Shown here: positions 59,875 through 64,000 of the stretch, in pieces
Numbering within the stretch: position 1 is the first letter of the stretch
How the letters are laid out: every line of letters begins with the position of its first letter
NCBI RefSeq assembly: GCF_041734735.1
Contig: NC_134907.1
Span: forward strand, 1,370,541-1,434,540
DNA length: 64,000 nucleotides
Direction: 5' to 3'
Source of the DNA: Babylonia areolata
Taxonomy: Eukaryota > Mollusca > Gastropoda > Neogastropoda > Buccinidae
The notes under the pieces: model-generated
Told to the model about the DNA's origin: nothing
The model's input: only the letters and a program-made list of their open reading frames with translations
Databases searched by the model: none
Made by a program: the position numbers and the translations under genes

Positions 59875-62800
59875 TTTTGACAGGTTGGCTAAACTAGGTG
59901 AGGGTAGCCGACGGGTCTCAAACCCTCGGTGAGTTAGGGCTTGTCTACCCAAGCATGTGAAGACTGGATCCGGCGGACTCTGCAGAAGAAACCTTCATGG
60001 TTCAACGGAGAGGAAGGTGGTTCCAGCAGAGCACTGTGGAGTGCTGAGGGCAGGATGAGGCACATAGGGCATCCTGGTCATCCACTGCATCCGTTTCCAT
60101 CTCCAGTCGTCTTGACCTCGTCTTGCCACTGGATACAGATGGTCTCGGACAAGAGAGTGAGGTCGACGGTGCGAAACTCCTCTTCACTATAAACAAAGTC
60201 ATCGCGCAAGTCATGTCATCCTTCATCCCATACCATCATTTTCCCCAAGCCCTGTGGTGACAGGCGAGCGACGAAGCGACAGGTGTGGGTACACTGGCAG
60301 TCGTAGCCGCGGACCTGCACACAGGCGGCTCAGGCCATAGGGTCGTTTTTCACCGACTGGAGCAGCGGTGGAGATCGGCACCCCCCCTGAGCTGCTGAGC
60401 AGCCCTCTTCAGGACAGCACTGCTCACCTCCATGGCATGAGGAAGGGGCTAGAAATGGTGCCCTAAACATTGCCTGCTCCACACCACAGTAGTCAGCATA
60501 CCGCGGCTAACGGGGACCCTACTCAAGCGGTCGACACACAAAGGAAAGAAAGAAGAAAACAAGGAGCACCCCATTGACCACTGCCAAATGGAACGTGCGT
60601 ACGCTTCTGGACAGAGGCGACTCGGACAGACCACAGAGACGCACAGCACTCATTGCAAGTGAACTAGCCAGGTACAACATCGACATCGCTGCCTTAAGCG
60701 AGACCAGACTGACAGAAGAAGGGGAACTCTGTGAGCGAGGCGCAGGCTACACCTTCTTTTGGAGTGGTCGCGGACCTGAAGAGAGACGTGAGGCTGGAGT
60801 TGGCTTTGCAGTGAAGACAACCCTCGTTGGCAAGCTGGCTGGCCCCCCGAAAGGAGTGAACGATCGCCTGATGACGATGAAACTCCCTTTATGCAACGGG
60901 AAGAAGTTTACCACCATTGTCAGCGTCTACGCACCCACCATGACCAAACCGGATGAGATCAAGGACAAGTTCTACGAGGACCTGAACGCTGTCATCACCA
61001 CTGTTCCCAACGCAGACAAGCTCATCATTCTTGGTGACTTTAACGTGAGAGCTGGCTGTGACAGCACCTCCTGGGAAGGCGTGATTGGGAAGCATGGGGT
61101 TGGCAACTGTAACAGCAATGGTCAACTACTTCTCCAGACATGTGCCGAGCACGACCTTCTTATCACGAACACCGTCTTCTGCCTCCCTACCCGTAACAGG
61201 ACGTCATAGATGCATCCTCGGTCTGGGAATTGGCATCTCATCGACTTTGTCATCGTCAGGAAGAGGGCCAGGCAGGACGTACGAGTCACGAGAGCCATGT
61301 GCGGCGCCGAGTGCTGGACAGACCACCGCCTTATCGTCTCCAAACTCAACCTCTGCATCCAGCCCAAGAGACGGCCTAAGGGCATGAAAGCACCCAAACG
61401 CCTGAATGTCAACAAGCTGGAGCTAGGCAACATCAAGCAGAGCTTTGCTGACACCCTGGAGGAACGCCTCGAGTCCAATGTGCTGGACAACCAGAATGTG
61501 GAGGCAGCATGGGGCGCACTGCATGAGGCGGTGTACAACACTGCCATGGAGTGCCTGGGGCCTTTTGCCAGGAAGCACAAAGACTGGTTTGATGAGAACT
61601 GCACTGAGATCAAGCAGCTGCTGGAAGACAAACGCCAAGCCTACAGAGCCCACATTGAAGATCCCAAGTCACAGTCAAAGAAAGATATACTGAAGAGCGC
61701 ACGCAGCACCATTCAGCTGAAGCTGCGGCAGATGCAGGATTCCTGGTTGAGCAACAAAGCTGATGAGATCCAGGGCTTTGCAGACAGGAATGACATGAAG
61801 AACTTCTATAACGGCCTGAAAGAAGTCTACGGTCCCACCACCTCCGGATCTGCTCCACTCCTCAGTGCTGATGGTTCTACCCTAATCACTGACAAGGACT
61901 GGATCCTTGAGAGATGGGCTGAACACCTTGACAGCATACTGAACCGCCCTTCCACCATCAATGATGAAGCCATCGACCGACTCCCCCAGGTGCCAGTCAG
62001 TGAGTCATTGGATGCCATTCCAACTTTGGAGGAGACCCAGAAAGCTATCCATCTGCTATCCAGTGGCAAAGCCCTTGGCTCAGACTCCATTCCAGCTGAG
62101 GTCTGCAAAGAAGGTGGTATGGCGCTGACTGAGAAGCTTCATCAGCTATTTCAGCTCATCTGGTAGCATGAGGCAGTTCCACAGGACTTTGAAGACGCTT
62201 CCATCATACACCTGTACAAGCGCAAAGGAAATCGTCAGGCCTGTGACAACCATCGTGGAATATCCCTGCTGTCCGTTGCAGGCAAGACTCTGGCCAGAGT
62301 GCTACTGAACCATCTCATAGCGCACCTTGAGCAAGGTCTCCTACCAGAGAGCCAGTGTGGCTTCCGGAAAGAAATGCGGGACTATTGACATGGTGTTTGG
62401 TGCCAGGCAGCTCCAGGAGAAGTGTCAGGAACAGAACGCCGACCTTTACTCCACCTATGTCGATCTGACCAAGGCCTTCGATACTGTTAGCAGAGATGGC
62501 CTTTGGAGAATCATGGCGAAGTACGGATGTCCCAGAAAGTTCATCACCATCATACAGCAACTACACGATGGGATGCTGGCCCGAGTCCAAGACAACAGAG
62601 AGACTTCAGAACCATTCCCTGTCTCCAACGGAGTCAAGCAAGGGTGTGTTCTTGCTCCCACCCTGTTCAGTCTCATGTTTTCAGCCATGCTGACAGATGT
62701 CTTCAGAGACGCTGACGTATGCATTGGCATCAGGTACCGCACAGATGGCTCACTCTTCAACCTCAGGAGGCTTCAAGCAAAAACCAAGGTGAGGACAGAT

Positions 62801-63316
62801 ACCGTCAACGACTTCCTGTATGCTGATGACTGCGCTCTCAATGCTGCCTCCGAAGCTGACATGCAACACAGCGTTGACAAGTTATCTGCTGCCTGTGACA
62901 ACTTTGGCCTCACAATCAGCACAAAGAAGAGCCCAAGAAACTGCTGTACGGCGAACTCCAACATGGCAAGCGCTCCCATGGAAGCCAAAAGAAACGCTTC
63001 AAAGACACTCTGAAAGCTTTTCTGAAGGCCTTCTGAATGCAATGGACAGACCAAAGTGGAGTTCAGCTGTCCACAAAGGCGCCAAATCCTGTGAGACCAA
63101 CAGAATCGCTGCAGCAGAGCAATGTAGACAGGCCAGGAAAAGCAGTGCCAGCAAGTCCTCGACAGCCGCCACCATCCCCTGTCCACACTGCGTCAGAACC
63201 TTCCGGGCGCGGATTGACCTGACCAGTCATTTGCGCACCCACAGGGCCTGACCAGTCATTTGCGCCCACCCCAGGATGACTAGATGGCCCTCGTCGATCC
63301 CGACGGACGAACCACA
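59875..63316 (+). mobile_element. LINE subfamily A, copy 3, disabled
   Basis: 5' truncated inside the ribozyme P4 (from TTGACAGG), so the ribozyme is lost. It keeps the endonuclease start absent from copy 1: WNVRTLLDRGDSDRPQRR, ALSETRLTEEGELCERGAGY and ILGDFNVRAGC. RT blocks follow to FLYADDCAL. Breaks are a TAG at 61207, a TAG at 62164, a frameshift near 62373, a deletion of about 490 bases at 62933 (thumb region) and another of about 26 bases near 63033. The zinc finger remains, with a small duplication at 63222-63262. The 3' end is GACGAACCACA. Confidence 0.92.
60574..61209 (+). pseudogene. LINE A endonuclease domain, complete N-terminus
   Basis: Starting at the ATG 60574, MTTAKWNVRTLLDRG places Met before the WNVRT motif, so this is the likely true start of subfamily A protein. 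The catalytic blocks ETR, SVYAPT and GDFN are visible. A TAG follows at 61207 where copy 1 has Trp. Confidence 0.85.
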
Positions 63317-63510
63317 CAGGAAGACGAACCTGGGCAAATTCAATTCTTCACATTTATGGAAGATTATTCCAAGATATTTATACCGATCAGTTGTGTTTGT
63401 AATATCTTCTCCAATCTTGAAAAAGTATGGCAGCACAGGATCATGTTTGGAGAATATGACTACCTTTGTTTTGTCCCTCTTCACCTTTCATCTCCATTGA
63501 TTGCAGTGGT
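63317..63510 (-). mobile_element. upstream part of the interrupted LINE
   Basis: The minus strand reads DKTKVVIFSKHDPVLPYFFK, then IGEDITNTTDRYKYLGIIFH. This is the end of an RT domain, and it precedes in family order the blocks at 59870-59580. The two parts flank LINE A copy 3 on the same strand. Confidence 0.82.
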
Positions 63511-63540
63511 CGTTTTGTCTGGTCAGTTTTGTTTGTGATC

Positions 63541-63578
63541 CATTGTGTGTGTGTGTTTGAGTGTCTGCGTGTGTCAGT

Positions 63579-63624
<46 letters not shown>

Positions 63625-63657
63625 ACGCTCACGTAGGATGCGTGTTGTATGTTTTGC

Positions 63658-63700
<43 letters not shown>

Positions 63701-64000
63701 CAATTCATAAATGACACTGCTAATGTGACCTGTTGGATACGGTCCTCCCACCACATCAGTCCAAACAGGAGAAGTTGAGTACTTGGACTCGTAGAGTCTT
63801 CAAAGCAACTAAAGATAACAGCAGTCACAAGTGCAGTTTTCTGGCTGTTGAATAAAATTCTCTTGTCTTGAGAACAGTTCACTGCTGGTTGGACTAGGTG
63901 GATGGGTGAAGGAAGTGAGAGAGAATCTAGACAGAGAGAGGAAAGGGGGGCGGGGGAAAAGGAAAAAGAAGGGGACGGGAGAGAAGGGGGAAATGGGCAG
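63541..64000. repeat. GT and GA microsatellites, otherwise unrecognised
   Basis: GT runs lie at 63583-63622 and a GA run at 63660-63697; GA-rich DNA at 63920-63990 ends the window. No exon of the lectin gene is seen here. Confidence 0.8.

Overview
The window looks like nuclear DNA of a gastropod mollusc. The signs are intron-split host exons, many LINE families of molluscan style, several tRNA-derived SINEs, a DIRS-type element and very heavy micro- and minisatellite content. The species call is inference; nothing here is bacterial or viral in layout. One assembly gap (23754-23853, 100 N) is present.

Two host genes can be read. (1) On the minus strand, 23753 down to 6687, six exons encode most of a type-B carboxylesterase/cholinesterase-like enzyme. 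The oxyanion HGGG, the nucleophile elbow GESAGS, the acid in NNLEG and the catalytic His in AQHGDEL are all present, and the C-terminus reads RDEL. All five junctions keep frame. The 5' end is missing, partly in the gap. Its introns are swollen by a full-length LINE (15670-19703), an older LINE (10002-13621), SINEs and satellites. (2) On the plus strand, 33682 to 58752, five exons, all flanked by phase-1 introns, encode two small Cys-rich modules, a polar linker and an F-type (fucolectin) domain. That domain keeps the RxDx4R and vicinal-Cys fucose-binding signature. Both the 5' and 3' ends of this gene lie outside what I can identify.

The rest is mobile DNA. A LINE lineage with an APE-type endonuclease, a reverse transcriptase and a C-terminal zinc finger appears as subfamily A (10002-13621, 30322-32149, 43589-43820, 59875-63316), subfamily B (15670-19703, intact 1060-codon ORF, 13-bp target-site duplication) and subfamily C (35916-37480). 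Other LINE pieces belong to I/Nimb-like, Tx1/L1-like and CR1/L2-like groups. A broken DIRS-like element (27466-30321) sits in a 62-bp satellite and is cut off by a subfamily A LINE. A MITE with long inverted ends and a 9-bp duplication sits inside a LINE fragment (47857-48228).

The most notable finding is at the 5' end of LINE subfamily A. It can be folded by eye into an HDV-like self-cleaving ribozyme (10002-10192), with the predicted cleavage site exactly at the element's first base. A second, diverged copy (43820 back to 43631) keeps the fold with pair-preserving changes. Also notable are a satellite that repeats a splice-acceptor sequence just before the lectin exon, a LINE nested in an opposite-strand LINE, and pentanucleotide arrays that seem to grow from SINE tails.
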